In this document: positions 1 to 7,777 of the stretch, in pieces
Layout of the letters: every line of letters begins with the position of its first letter
Position numbering within the stretch: the first letter of the stretch is position 1
Assembly (NCBI GenBank): GCA_003028315.1
Contig: CP028150.1
Span: forward strand, 1,984,001 to 2,048,000
Direction: 5' to 3'
Source of the DNA: Neisseria mucosa
Lineage (GTDB): Bacteria; Pseudomonadota; Gammaproteobacteria; Burkholderiales; Neisseriaceae
Length of the DNA: 64,000 nt
Notes under the pieces: model-generated
What the model was told of the DNA's origin: nothing
Databases searched by the model: none
What the model saw: only the letters and a program-made list of their open reading frames with translations
Program-made: the position numbers and the translations under genes

Positions 1-764
1 GCAAAAACCGCAAACAAAACATCATCCGCTTCCGCAAACTCTTTCCCGAAATCGACAGCGAAACCATAGAAGCCGCACTCGACATCATCGCCACGCTCAA
101 CCCCTACCCCGCCTACGGTTTCGCCTCCTCCGAACCGACCGCTTACATCCAGCCCGACGTTTGGGTCAAAGAAGGCAAAGACGGCTGGAAAGTCATCGGC
201 AACGAAGCTGCCTGGCCCAAACTGCAACTCAACCGCGAATACTGTGAACTCATGAAATCCGCAGAAGACGGCGCACCCGAGTGGAAAGAAAAAATCAACG
301 AAGCCAAGCAGCGCATCGACTCCCTCGAACTGCGCAAAAGCACCGTCATCCGCCTTGCCGAATACATCGTCAAAAATCAGGAAGACTTCTTCATCTTCGG
401 CGAAATCGGACTCGCGCCCATGCTCATGAAAGACGCAGCCGCCGAATTGGGGCTTGCCGAAAGCACCATTTCGCGCGCCGCCAACCAAAAATATTTGTCT
501 TGCCCGCGCGGACTATTTGCGTTACGCTATTTCTTCACACAGGCAGTCAATTCCGAAGGCGACAAAGAAGGCCTGAGCCAAGGCGCGATTAAAGCCGTTT
601 TGGGGCAGATTATCGAAAACGAAGACAGCAGCAAACCCCATTCCGACGAAACCCTTGTCCGCCTCCTCAAACAACAGGGCATAGACATCGCCCGCCGCAC
701 CGTCGCCAAATACAGGGAATCGCTCGACATCCCGCCGGCACACAAACGCAAACTTACCGAATGA
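1..764 (+). CDS. rpoN: RNA polymerase sigma-54 factor, 3' part (5' end outside window)
   Basis: Sigma-54 directs core RNA polymerase to -24/-12 promoters and needs AAA+ activators. The frame is open from base 3 to the stop at 762-764, so the N-terminal region is off the window. What is visible is the end of the core-binding domain (motif NPYPAYGF), a helix-turn-helix region (LAESTISRAANQKYL) and, near the end, the diagnostic RpoN box ARRTVAKYRE that reads the -24 element. The C-terminus aligns residue by residue with my memory of E. coli RpoN and shows no deletion or frameshift. In pathogenic Neisseria the locus is known as a degenerate rpoN-like sequence; here the DNA-binding half is intact. 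hpf follows after 66 bp, a common pairing in proteobacteria. Confidence 0.95.
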   Translation, partial: KNRKQNIIRFRKLFPEIDSETIEAALDIIATLNPYPAYGFASSEPTAYIQPDVWVKEGKDGWKVIGNEAAWPKLQLNREYCELMKSAEDGAPEWKEKINEAKQRIDSLELRKSTVIRLAEYIVKNQEDFFIFGEIGLAPMLMKDAAAELGLAESTISRAANQKYLSCPRGLFALRYFFTQAVNSEGDKEGLSQGAIKAVLGQIIENEDSSKPHSDETLVRLLKQQGIDIARRTVAKYRESLDIPPAHKRKLTE

Positions 765-830
765 CAGTTTTAAACCGCAGTTTTCCCGTTCCGTTTCTGA
801 CGGACTGAACCCCACCGAAGGAGCTGTATT

Positions 831-1145
831 ATGAATCTGAAAATCACCGGTCTGAATTTCGACGTTACCGAGGCCATCAAAAACTACGTTTCCGAAAAAT
901 TGGAACGCATCAACCGCCACGCAGCCAACGCCATTTCCGTTACCATCACCCTTTCTGTGGAAAAACTCAATCAACAGGCTGAAGCAGACATCCATCTGGC
1001 GGGCAAAGACCTCCACGTCGAGGCCGTTGAACAAGACATGTACGCCGCCATTGATGTTCTGATGGACAAGCTCGACCGTGCAGTGCTGAAACATAAAGAA
1101 AAAAGCGGCGATGTCCGCAACACGGTAAAACCTGCCGCAGAATAG
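831..1145 (+). CDS. hpf: Short ribosome hibernation promoting factor (HPF/YfiA family)
   Basis: This 104-residue protein matches the short HPF type, which binds in the 30S decoding channel and promotes inactive 100S ribosomes in stationary phase. Typical features are the start MNLKITGLNFDVTEAI, the central segment AEADIHLAGKDLHVEA and the helix MYAAIDVLMDKLDRAVLKHKEK. There is no C-terminal dimerisation extension as in long HPF. The start is preceded by AAGGAG about 7 bases upstream. It lies just downstream of rpoN and ends at a DUS hairpin. The ptsN gene that often follows elsewhere is not here; an IS630-type element comes next. Confidence 0.93.
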   Translation: MNLKITGLNFDVTEAIKNYVSEKLERINRHAANAISVTITLSVEKLNQQAEADIHLAGKDLHVEAVEQDMYAAIDVLMDKLDRAVLKHKEKSGDVRNTVKPAAE

Positions 1146-1156
1146 TTCACAATCCT

Positions 1157-1192
1157 AAAGGTCGTCTGAAAACCTATTTTCAGACGACCTTT
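1157..1192. terminator. Inverted DUS pair, probable terminator after hpf
   Basis: Two opposed copies of AGGTCGTCTGAA form a stem of about 15 bp flanked by A and T runs, 11 bases after the hpf stop. Such DUS pairs act as intrinsic terminators in Neisseria. Confidence 0.75.
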
Positions 1193-1325
1193 ACATTAAA
1201 TTTCCTTTTGCGGTACCAACCCGCACATCACCCAATCTCATCAACTCGCTTCTGAATTTCTTACCCATAGTGGATTGAATTTAATAGAACACGGCAAAGC
1301 CGCCCCATTCCATTATAGTGGATTA

Positions 1326-2226
1326 TAGTCAATTAAAATCAAAATAGGACAGTAGCGCATCGTCAAATCGGGCGTAATCAGACAATACGGTTCGCAGATA
1401 CCGCTTAATATTCGCCCACACCTTCTCAATCGGGTTGAGCTCAGGTGAATAAGGTGCAAGAGGCAATACCTTATGTCCCCATTTTTCCGCCATTTCCCGT
1501 AAAACACCCATACGGTGAAATCGTGCATTATCTAAAATAATCACCGATTTTTGAGTCAATGCAGGCAGTAGGCATTGCTGAAACCACGCTTCAAAAAAGA
1601 CTCCGGTCATCGTATTTTGATAAACCATCGGAGCAATCAGCCGGTTGCCGACTTGTGCGGACACCAGAGATAAGCGTCGGTATCTTTTTCCACTTATCTG
1701 CGCTTTCACTATTTGCCCTTTCTGGCTGCGGGCATAGGGACGGAACAGGTAGCGGTCAAATCCTGTTTCATCCAAATAAACACGTTGGTAGTCGGAAAAT
1801 TCGGCCAGCTGTGTCAAATAATGCGTTACTTTGGCCGGGTCTTGTTCTTTGTAAGTGGTGGTCTTTTTTTGCGCGTCATCCCCATCTGTTTGAGTGCATA
1901 GCAAACGGCGGCTGGCGTACAATCAAAATGTTTGGCGATTTCATGCAGATAGGCATCCTGGTGTTGCTCAACATATTGAGCCAGTTTTTGCCTATCCAAT
2001 TTGACGGCATTTAGACCGGTAACTTGATGTTTTAGGCTGCCTGTTTGTTTTTTAAGGCGAATCCACAGGTAAAGCGTGTTTCTTGACAAGTTAAATGTTG
2101 CTGCGGTTTGGCTGATGTTTTTGCATTGTTCGTAATAGTTTAAAGCTTTGTTTCTTAAGTCCGCAGAGTATGCCATGGTTAAACCTTCAAAGTTGAGTAT
2201 TGTACTATTTTGTTTTTAATTGACTA
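1326..2226 (-). mobile_element. IS630-type insertion sequence, copy 1
   Basis: The element is 901 bp, flanked on both sides by TA, the usual IS630-family target duplication (1324-1325 and 2227-2228). Its ends are short inverted repeats, TAGTCAATTAAAA at one side and TTTTTAATTGACTA at the other. It has the same length as copy 3 (44004-44904), so both are complete. Confidence 0.88.
1329..2176 (-). CDS. IS630-type transposase, two frames joined by a likely -1 frameshift
   Basis: OrfA (2176-1826) carries an N-terminal helix-turn-helix (start MAYSADLRNKALNYYEQ). OrfB (1922-1329) carries the DDE catalytic part: YLDETGF with the first Asp, VIILDNARFHR with the second, and PYSPELNPIEKVWANIKRY with the Glu. 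The frames overlap around a run of seven A's after the shared motif QMGMTRK, so a -1 ribosomal slip would give one transposase of about 280 residues. Both frames look undamaged, so this copy may be active. No RBS is visible for a separate OrfB start. Confidence 0.85.
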
Positions 2227-2596
2227 TAAAATTGCAATGATACGGCGTTGCCAACGCCCTTATGTACTACCCGTACACGGCAGGCGTTGCCGCCTTGTCT
2301 CATTTTTATTTTAATCCACTATAAAACCCATCCACATATGACCCAAAATCCAACACATCCCACCTCAATGCCTTATCCCGCCACCCGCCCACTTGCATGA
2401 AAACGGAATGAAAGATAACATTCCCCTCCTTGCAGCTGGGATAAAATATATGTTGCAATCGCCGGGCAGTCGGGTAAAAGTGCAAAATGATTCCACACAG
2501 CGTCACCGCTTTAACATTCAGCACATTTTAAAACATTAGAAATTAAAACCGCCCGCTGCCGACCTATTCATTTACTTTCATTCAGGTAGTTTATTC

Positions 2597-3037
2597 ATGG
2601 ATCAAAATAACACTCCATACCCTAATGTACCCAACGACACTGCTGTCATGACCGTCAAGGATTGGATCATCACATTCCTGATACTCGCCATTCCTATCGT
2701 AGGCCTTGTCATGATATTTGTCTGGGCATTTGGGGACGGTAACAAAAACCGCAAACACTTCATGCAAGCTTATTTGTGGCTTATGCTGGTTTGTTTCATT
2801 ATCATGATTCCACTAGTATTTTTTGTAATGACACGCTTTCCTGCCGCAGTAATGCAGCAACAAAATTTTGGGCAGCCTGCATATGAAGCACCAATGAACA
2901 ACATGCCTTCTGAAAAATTTGATACCAACAGCCTCCCTGAGCAAGAACCATCTGCCGACGACATGTCGGAACAAGAAAACGAAGCTGCCTCAGAAGTTTC
3001 TGAAGAAGTTCCCGAAAACGCCGAAGCTGCCCAATAA
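2597..3037 (+). CDS. Small two-span inner-membrane protein of unknown function
   Basis: The protein has 146 residues. Residues about 20-47 (WIITFLILAIPIVGLVMIFV) and 58-82 (YLWLMLVCFIIMIPLVFFV) are strongly hydrophobic and form two membrane spans with a short basic loop (GNKNRKHF) between them. The C-terminal third is hydrophilic and acidic, rich in Glu, Ala and Pro (EQENEAASEVSEEVPENAEA). Small proteins with this first half, containing the pattern VGLxMxFVWAFG, are widespread but uncharacterised. It stands alone between repeats and is followed by a DUS hairpin. I cannot assign a function. Confidence 0.7.
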   Translation: MDQNNTPYPNVPNDTAVMTVKDWIITFLILAIPIVGLVMIFVWAFGDGNKNRKHFMQAYLWLMLVCFIIMIPLVFFVMTRFPAAVMQQQNFGQPAYEAPMNNMPSEKFDTNSLPEQEPSADDMSEQENEAASEVSEEVPENAEAAQ

Positions 3038-3059
3038 TCAGAATTTGCCCCGGCAAGTC

Positions 3060-3095
3060 AAAAGGTCGTCTGAAACAGATTTCAGACGACCTTTT
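3060..3095. terminator. Inverted DUS pair, probable terminator
   Basis: A perfect stem of AAAAGGTCGTCTGAAA and its complement with a 5-base loop, 22 bases after the preceding stop codon. Confidence 0.75.
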
Positions 3096-3117
3096 AGCAT
3101 GAATCAATACTGACTAA

Positions 3118-3224
3118 TATAGTGGATTAAATTTAAATCAGGACAAGGCGACGAAGCCGCAGACAGTACAGATATTACAGCAAGGCGAGGTAACGCCGTC
3201 CTAGTTTAAAGTTAATCCACTATA
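3118..3224. repeat. Short Correia repeat enclosed element (about 107 bp)
   Basis: Begins TATAGTGGATTAAATTTAAA and ends with the mirrored TTAATCCACTATA. The interior (GACAAGGCGACGAAGCCGC, then GGCGAGGTAACGCCGT) is that of a standard Correia element without the 50-bp IHF-site insert. It lies between the membrane protein and the convergent haem ABC operon. Confidence 0.88.
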
Positions 3225-3256
3225 ACTCACGATACACCCGCTTTTCAGACGACCCC

Positions 3257-4000
3257 TCACAAAGTCTCCGCCTGAAACCACGTTTTGCTGTTGGCGGTGC
3301 ATTCGAGGATGCGCCAGTCGTAGGTTTGGCTGAGGCGTTCGGCGTGCATGATGTCGGCGGTTGCGCCTGCGGCGGTGATGCTGCCGTTTTTCATCAAGGT
3401 GATGTGGCTGGCGTAGTGGGCGGCGAGGTTGAGGTCGTGCAGCACCATGACGACGGTCATGCCTTGTTCGGGCAAGGTGGTGAGGTGCTGCATCAGGCTG
3501 TGTTGATAGCGGACGTCGAGATGGTTGGTCGGTTCGTCGAGGAAGAGGACTTCGGCATCCTGCAACAGCGCGCGGATGACGGCGGCGCGTTGCTGTTCGC
3601 CGCCGGAGAGGGTTTGGATGCGTTTGTGTCGCAGGTCGGCGAGGTCGAAATGCTCGAGCAGGGATTGGGCGCGTCGGGTGTCTGCCTGTTTGGGTCGCCG
3701 ATACCAGGCGAGTTGGGGGTATCGCCCGATGAGGACGTATTCGGAGAGTGTCATGGGGAGGTTGAAATGTTCGTGTTGCCCGACCCAGGCGATTTTATGC
3801 TGTCTGAGCGCGTCCTTCATGGGTGCTCCACACCAGCTTGCTTGCGGATGGTAGAGGAACTGTTTGAGCAGGGTGGACTTGCCCGCGCCGTTGGGGCCGA
3901 TGACCGCGCTGACGGCGCATTTTGGAAATTCGGCGCGTTCCAAAGACAGGATGGTGCGTTTTCCGGCTTTGACGGTGCAGTTTTCGATGAGCAATGCCAT
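3257..4000 (-). CDS. ABC transporter ATPase, haem/siderophore (FecE/HmuV) type
   Basis: This 247-residue ATPase would energise the adjacent FecCD-type permease to import haem or a ferric siderophore. It has Walker A GPNGAGKST, Q-loop WVGQHEH, signature LSGGEQQRAAV, Walker B EVLFLDEPTNHLD and the switch histidine in VLHDLNLAAHY. I place the start at the ATG at 4000 (MALLIENCTVK) because AAAGGAG sits seven bases upstream and the permease stop ends only one base before it; a longer start at 4024 would overlap the permease. It is the last gene of a binding protein-permease-ATPase operon. Confidence 0.9.
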   Translation of the reverse strand: MALLIENCTVKAGKRTILSLERAEFPKCAVSAVIGPNGAGKSTLLKQFLYHPQASWCGAPMKDALRQHKIAWVGQHEHFNLPMTLSEYVLIGRYPQLAWYRRPKQADTRRAQSLLEHFDLADLRHKRIQTLSGGEQQRAAVIRALLQDAEVLFLDEPTNHLDVRYQHSLMQHLTTLPEQGMTVVMVLHDLNLAAHYASHITLMKNGSITAAGATADIMHAERLSQTYDWRILECTANSKTWFQAETL

Positions 4001-4001
4001 G

Positions 4002-4934
4002 TCAGCTCCTTTGGTCTTTGACAATCAGCCACAGGAAAAACGGTCCACCCAAAATGGCGATGACGATGCCGACAGGCAGGTCGATGGGGTACACCACCCA
4101 GCGGGCAAACGTATCGGCGAGCAACATGAAAATCGAGCCGACGGCGGCGGACAGGATAATCAGGCGGGTGCGCGATCCGCCGACCACCTGCGCCAATACG
4201 TTGGGTATCATCATGCCGACGAAACCGATGATACCGCCGAGCGAGACGGCGGCGCCGGTCATCAAAGCCGCGCCGATGATGGTTGCCACGCGTGTGGCGG
4301 CGACGCTGATGCCCATGGTGTGTGCGGTTTCGTCACCCAAAAGCAAATAGTCGAGACGGCGGCCGACGGCGGTCAACACGACCAAGCCCGCCAGCATCAC
4401 GCCGCCTGCGTAAGCCGGCGAAACAAAACCTGCTTCGGAGAAGCTGCCCGAGAGCCAAATCATGGCGCTGCGTAATGCCATGTCGTCTGAAAGGAAGAGA
4501 ATCAGGCTGACCAACGCGCCGCACAAAGCGCTGACCACAAAACCCATGACCAACAGCCCCAGCTTGCCGCCGCCGACCAGACGGTGTCCGAGCAGAATCA
4601 GGATGCAGACGGCAAACGCGCCCGCAAATGCCGCCAGCGGTACGGCGATGTTCCAGCCCATCGCAATCGCCAGCACCACGCCCATCGCCGCGCCGCCCGA
4701 CGTACCGATCAAGCTCGGGTCGGCAAGCGGGTTTTCAAACAATGCCTGCAACGCCGCGCCGCTGGCGGAAAGTGCCGCGCCGACCAGCAAAGCGACAAAA
4801 ATACGCGGCAGGCGGATTTCCATCAGCACGGGATCGGCGGCAAGCGGATTGCTCCAGCCGCCCTCGCCCACTCCGGCGCAAAACCAAATCAGAAACAAAG
4901 ATAAAACCGGCAACACCGGAAGCCATTTTTTCAT
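4002..4934 (-). CDS. FecCD-family iron/haem ABC permease
   Basis: The protein has 310 residues and about nine hydrophobic spans. It shows the family signature LPRIFVALLVGAALSASGAALQ near residue 45 and SLIGTSGGAAMGVVLA after it. The C-terminal RWVVYPIDLPVGIVIAILGGPFFLWL is typical of FecCD, BtuC and HmuU permeases. It would form a homodimeric channel in the inner membrane. The binding protein gene lies 227 bp upstream and the ATPase follows after one base. By family it imports haem, siderophore or cobalamin; the broken hemS-like gene next door favours haem. Confidence 0.9.
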   Translation of the reverse strand: MKKWLPVLPVLSLFLIWFCAGVGEGGWSNPLAADPVLMEIRLPRIFVALLVGAALSASGAALQALFENPLADPSLIGTSGGAAMGVVLAIAMGWNIAVPLAAFAGAFAVCILILLGHRLVGGGKLGLLVMGFVVSALCGALVSLILFLSDDMALRSAMIWLSGSFSEAGFVSPAYAGGVMLAGLVVLTAVGRRLDYLLLGDETAHTMGISVAATRVATIIGAALMTGAAVSLGGIIGFVGMMIPNVLAQVVGGSRTRLIILSAAVGSIFMLLADTFARWVVYPIDLPVGIVIAILGGPFFLWLIVKDQRS

Positions 4935-5161
4935 GTTGTGATTCTTTGAAGAGTATTTCGGCAGCGGCTGCGAAACGCCGACGGATCCGTCGTTGCCCGT
5001 TTTCAGACGACCTGTTCACAATAAACGAACGCAGAACGCTGCTGCCTTCATGTGCATCTGTTCCGAAACAACGACGGCAAAAGAAGGTCGTCTGAAACCG
5101 ACAAAAAGCCGGATTGCCCATCTGACTTCGCGTCATCACGCCACTTTCAGACGACCGCGCC

Positions 5162-5950
5162 TTATTTCCCTAAATCGTGCAGCTTGCGGACGATGTCGGG
5201 TGTGTAGAGGCCGTAGCGCATATAGTCGTCCGCCTGCCAGAACAAGATGCGTTTGTTTTTCCCGGCGGGGCTGGAAGCGATTTCGGGGCGCGTCATGATT
5301 TTGTCGAGGCCGCCGAGGGCTTTTTCATTGTGTTTGGCGATGATGATGACGTCAGGTTTCGCATTGAGCCAGCCTTCGCGCGAGAACGGTTTGAGTCCGT
5401 CCACCGAAGCCGCCGCGTTCGTCCCGCCGGCTAAGCGGATAAGCACGTCGCCGACAGTATTTTTACCCGCAACATAACGGCCGTCGTAGCTCAAGATGTA
5501 GCGTTTGCCGTTGGCAGGCTGCGCCTTGATGCTGTTTTTAAACTGCTGCACCAAAGCCTGCGCCTGCTTTTCCTTGCCCAACAATTTGCCGATGCGGACG
5601 AAACTTTGCTGGTATTGCTCCAGCGTTTCGTTTGAATTGACGTTTTCCGCTTTGACACCGGCGCGGCTGAGTTGGGCGTAAATGCCGTCAGGTTTCGCCA
5701 TCCAGCTTCCGATGACCAAATCAGGCTTTTTGGCGATGATGGGTTCGGCGGAGAAATTGCGGTAAAAGCCGATGGACGGCGTGTTTTTATAGGCGGGGTT
5801 GCGGTTGAACTCGTGGATGCCGACGACTTCTTTGTCTGCACCGAGTTTCGCGGCGATGTCGGCAACGTCGGGGGTCAGGATAACGACGCGTTGCGCGGCG
5901 GCATGGGCGGCAAGCAGGGTCAGGACGGCGGCGATGATGTGTTTTTTCAT
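5162..5950 (-). CDS. Periplasmic haem/iron-binding protein of the ABC importer (HmuT/BtuF type)
   Basis: The protein has 262 residues with a signal peptide MKKHIIAAVLTLLAAHAAAQ, likely cut after AAA or AQ. It has the class III binding-protein layout: VVILTPDVADIAAKLGADKEVVGI at the start, KPDLVIGSW in the first lobe, a helical linker and LNAKPDVIIIAKHNE in the second lobe. No lipobox cysteine is seen, so it should be free in the periplasm. The partner permease and ATPase follow downstream. The gap to the permease (4935-5161) holds separate DUS copies. The ligand is inferred to be haem from the neighbouring hemS-like remnant and Fur-type site. Confidence 0.85.
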   Translation of the reverse strand: MKKHIIAAVLTLLAAHAAAQRVVILTPDVADIAAKLGADKEVVGIHEFNRNPAYKNTPSIGFYRNFSAEPIIAKKPDLVIGSWMAKPDGIYAQLSRAGVKAENVNSNETLEQYQQSFVRIGKLLGKEKQAQALVQQFKNSIKAQPANGKRYILSYDGRYVAGKNTVGDVLIRLAGGTNAAASVDGLKPFSREGWLNAKPDVIIIAKHNEKALGGLDKIMTRPEIASSPAGKNKRILFWQADDYMRYGLYTPDIVRKLHDLGK

Positions 5951-6035
5951 GATGTTTCCGTATGGTTTGCGGGGTTTGGAGGTCGTCTGAAAACCGATGA
6001 CAAGGTTTCAGACGAGGTGTTTGTTCAAAGAAAGA

Positions 6036-6256
6036 TTACAGCCCGTACGTTTGGCGCACTTCGGCAATCAACGCGCGCCATGCTTCGGATTCCGCTTCGG
6101 CATCGGCAGGTCTGCCAAACAGTTGCAGCAACAAATTGCGGCGGTCGTCATAGGCCTCGATGCTGTGGACAATGCCGTTGCTGCCCGGACGGCGGAAGAA
6201 CCAAAGTTCGGCGAGCTTGGCATCGTCGAGAGTTTGGTATCGTCGAGGAAGATATC
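6036..6256 (-). pseudogene. Remnant of a haem-degrading HemS/HmuS-family gene (C-terminal end only)
   Basis: In the frame ending at the TAA at 6036-6038 the minus strand reads LAELWFFRRPGSNGIVHSIE, then a segment with LQLFGRP and finally SEAWRALIAEVRQTYGL. This matches the C-terminal strand-helix end of HemS/ChuS/HmuS proteins (compare the family pattern VRKPTxDGxVTSLE and EAWRALL). A complete gene would be about 350 codons; only about 70 remain. Upstream the frame is broken at a near-duplicated stretch (CTCGACGATACCAAACT, then CTCGACGATGCCAAGCT), and no start codon with an RBS exists. It lies just 5' of the haem ABC genes, as an intact hemS would. Confidence 0.65.
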
Positions 6257-6265
6257 TAGAGATTT

Positions 6266-6285
6266 AATGATATAGATTATCATTT
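6266..6285. promoter_or_regulatory. Fur-box-like palindrome upstream of the haem operon
   Basis: AATGATATAGATTATCATTT contains the mirrored halves TGATA and TATCA with five bases between, close to the Fur consensus GATAATGATAATCATTATC. It precedes the hemS remnant and the ABC genes on the minus strand, fitting iron-repressed transcription. Confidence 0.55.
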
Positions 6286-6364
6286 TATTTCAATTTAAGG
6301 TCAACCTTCATCAAAAAGTAACGAAAAATCAAAGCAAATTGAGACAATGCCGCCTCGGTTTAAT

Positions 6365-7583
6365 GAGACCTTTGCAAAATTCCTTTTCCCCCGACAACCG
6401 AAACCCCAAACACAGGTTTTCGTCTATTTCCGCCCCTAATTGCTCCTGATTTTACCCAAATGCCCCCTTAATCCTCACCGGATACCCCATAATCAGGCAT
6501 CCGGGCCGCCTTTTAGGCGGCAACAGGCACACTTAGCCTGTTAGCCGCTTTCAACAGGTTTAAACACATCGCCTTCAGATGGCTTTGCGCACTCACTTTG
6601 AGCAGACCAAAATAGGCTGCCCGGGCGTAGCGGAATTTACGGTGCAGCGTACCGAAGCTTTGTTCGACCACATAACGGGTCTTCGACAAATATCGGTTGC
6701 GTTTGGTTTGCACTTCCGTCAGCGGACGGTTGCGGTGGGCTTTGCGCATAATGCCGTCCGGTAACCGATGCTCTTCCAGATGTTGCCGGTTTTCCTTGCT
6801 GTCATAGCCTTTATCGGCATAGACGGTCGTACCTTCGGCAATGCCCTTCAACAAAGGGGACAGATGGTTGCACTCATGGGTATTGGCGGGGGTAATGTGC
6901 AGTTTCTCGATATAGCCTTCCTCATCGGTGCGGGTATGTTGTTTGTAACCGAGTTTGTAGAGACCGTTTTTCTTTGTCCAACGGGCATCTTTGTCCTTAC
7001 TCGGTGTGGTTTGGCTGCTGACTTGTCCTTCTTCATCGACTTCTATGGCCTGACGCTGTTTGCTGCCGGCGGTTTGAATAATGGTGGCGTCAATGACGGC
7101 GGCGGATGCCTTCTCTACTTTTAGGTTTTTTTCAGTCAGTTGGCGGTTAATCAGTTCCAGCAATTCGGACAGGGTGTCGTCTTGCGCCAGCCAGTTACGG
7201 TAGCGGCATAAGGTGCTGTAATCGGGGATGCTCAGTTCGTCAAAACGACAAAACAGGTTGAAATCGATGCGGATGATGAGGCTGTATTCGAGTTCGGGAT
7301 CGGAGAGGCTGTGCCATTATCCGAGCAGGACGGCTTTGAACATGGACAACAGGGGATAGGCGGGACGGCCGCGGTGGTCTCTAAGGTAACGGGTTCTTTG
7401 ACGATTCAGGTACTGTTCGATCGGTTGCCAATCAATCACCTGATCCAACTTCAATAGTGGGAAGCGGTCGATGTGTTTGGCGATCATGGCTTGTGCGGTT
7501 TGCCGGAAGAAGGTGCTCATGGGAAATCCCCTAAATGTCTTGATGGGAATTTAGGGGATTTTGGGGAATTTTGCAAAGGTCTC
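6365..7583 (-). mobile_element. IS1106-like (IS5-family) element, copy A, inactive
   Basis: The ends are GAGACCTTTGCAAAATTCC on the left and the mirrored GGAATTTTGCAAAGGTCTC on the right. A 5-bp repeat TTAAT flanks both sides. It is about 1219 bp and holds one transposase frame, broken by a nonsense codon. Copies B (20109-21337) and C (25331-26560) are related. Confidence 0.85.
6513..7520 (-). pseudogene. IS1106-like transposase with one in-frame nonsense codon
   Basis: The frame starts at 7520 (MSTFFRQTAQAMIAKHIDRF) and would end at 6513 as a 335-residue IS5-family DDE transposase. After residue 67 (FKAVLLG) the CAA found in intact copies is TAA at 7314-7316. Beyond it the same frame continues cleanly through AAVIDATIIQTAGSKQRQA and KGYDSKENRQHLEEHRLPDG to SVPVAA. 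A single base change therefore inactivated it. Several other substitutions separate it from the two identical intact copies, so it is the older insertion. Confidence 0.88.
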
Positions 7584-7713
7584 TTAATGTGAATCCGTCA
7601 AACCGCAAAAATGACGACAAAACCGACTCCTCCGCCCTTGCGCCAAGCCCCAACCTTTCGTCTAAACCCCTTATAAAAACAATACAATTCGGCTACAATA
7701 GCCCTTTGCATTT

Positions 7714-7746
7714 TTTCAGACGACCTTAGCGAAACGTCGTCTGAAA
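7714..7746. other. Inverted DUS pair in the ileS leader
   Basis: TTTCAGACGAC and GTCGTCTGAAA form an 11-bp stem about 32 bases before the ileS start and about 20 bases after a TACAAT that could be the ileS -10 box. It may be an attenuator-like hairpin in the leader or only a DUS cluster. Confidence 0.45.
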
Positions 7747-7777
7747 CCGAAATACCGAAACCATAGAGAATCACAAC

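Larger units (their letters stand above)
1314..2324. repeat. Correia-like element interrupted by an IS630-type element
   Basis: The left part (1314-1325) is the Correia terminal repeat start TATAGTGGATTA. The right part (2227-2324) ends with the mirrored TTAATCCACTATA. Removing the 901-bp IS and one TA joins them into about 108 bp, the size of a short Correia repeat. The inner sequence (TACGGCGTTGCC, GCCTTGTCT) is related to, but clearly diverged from, the other Correia elements in the window. Just to the left (about 1268-1310) there is another degenerate piece beginning ATAGTGGATTGAATTT. Confidence 0.75.
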
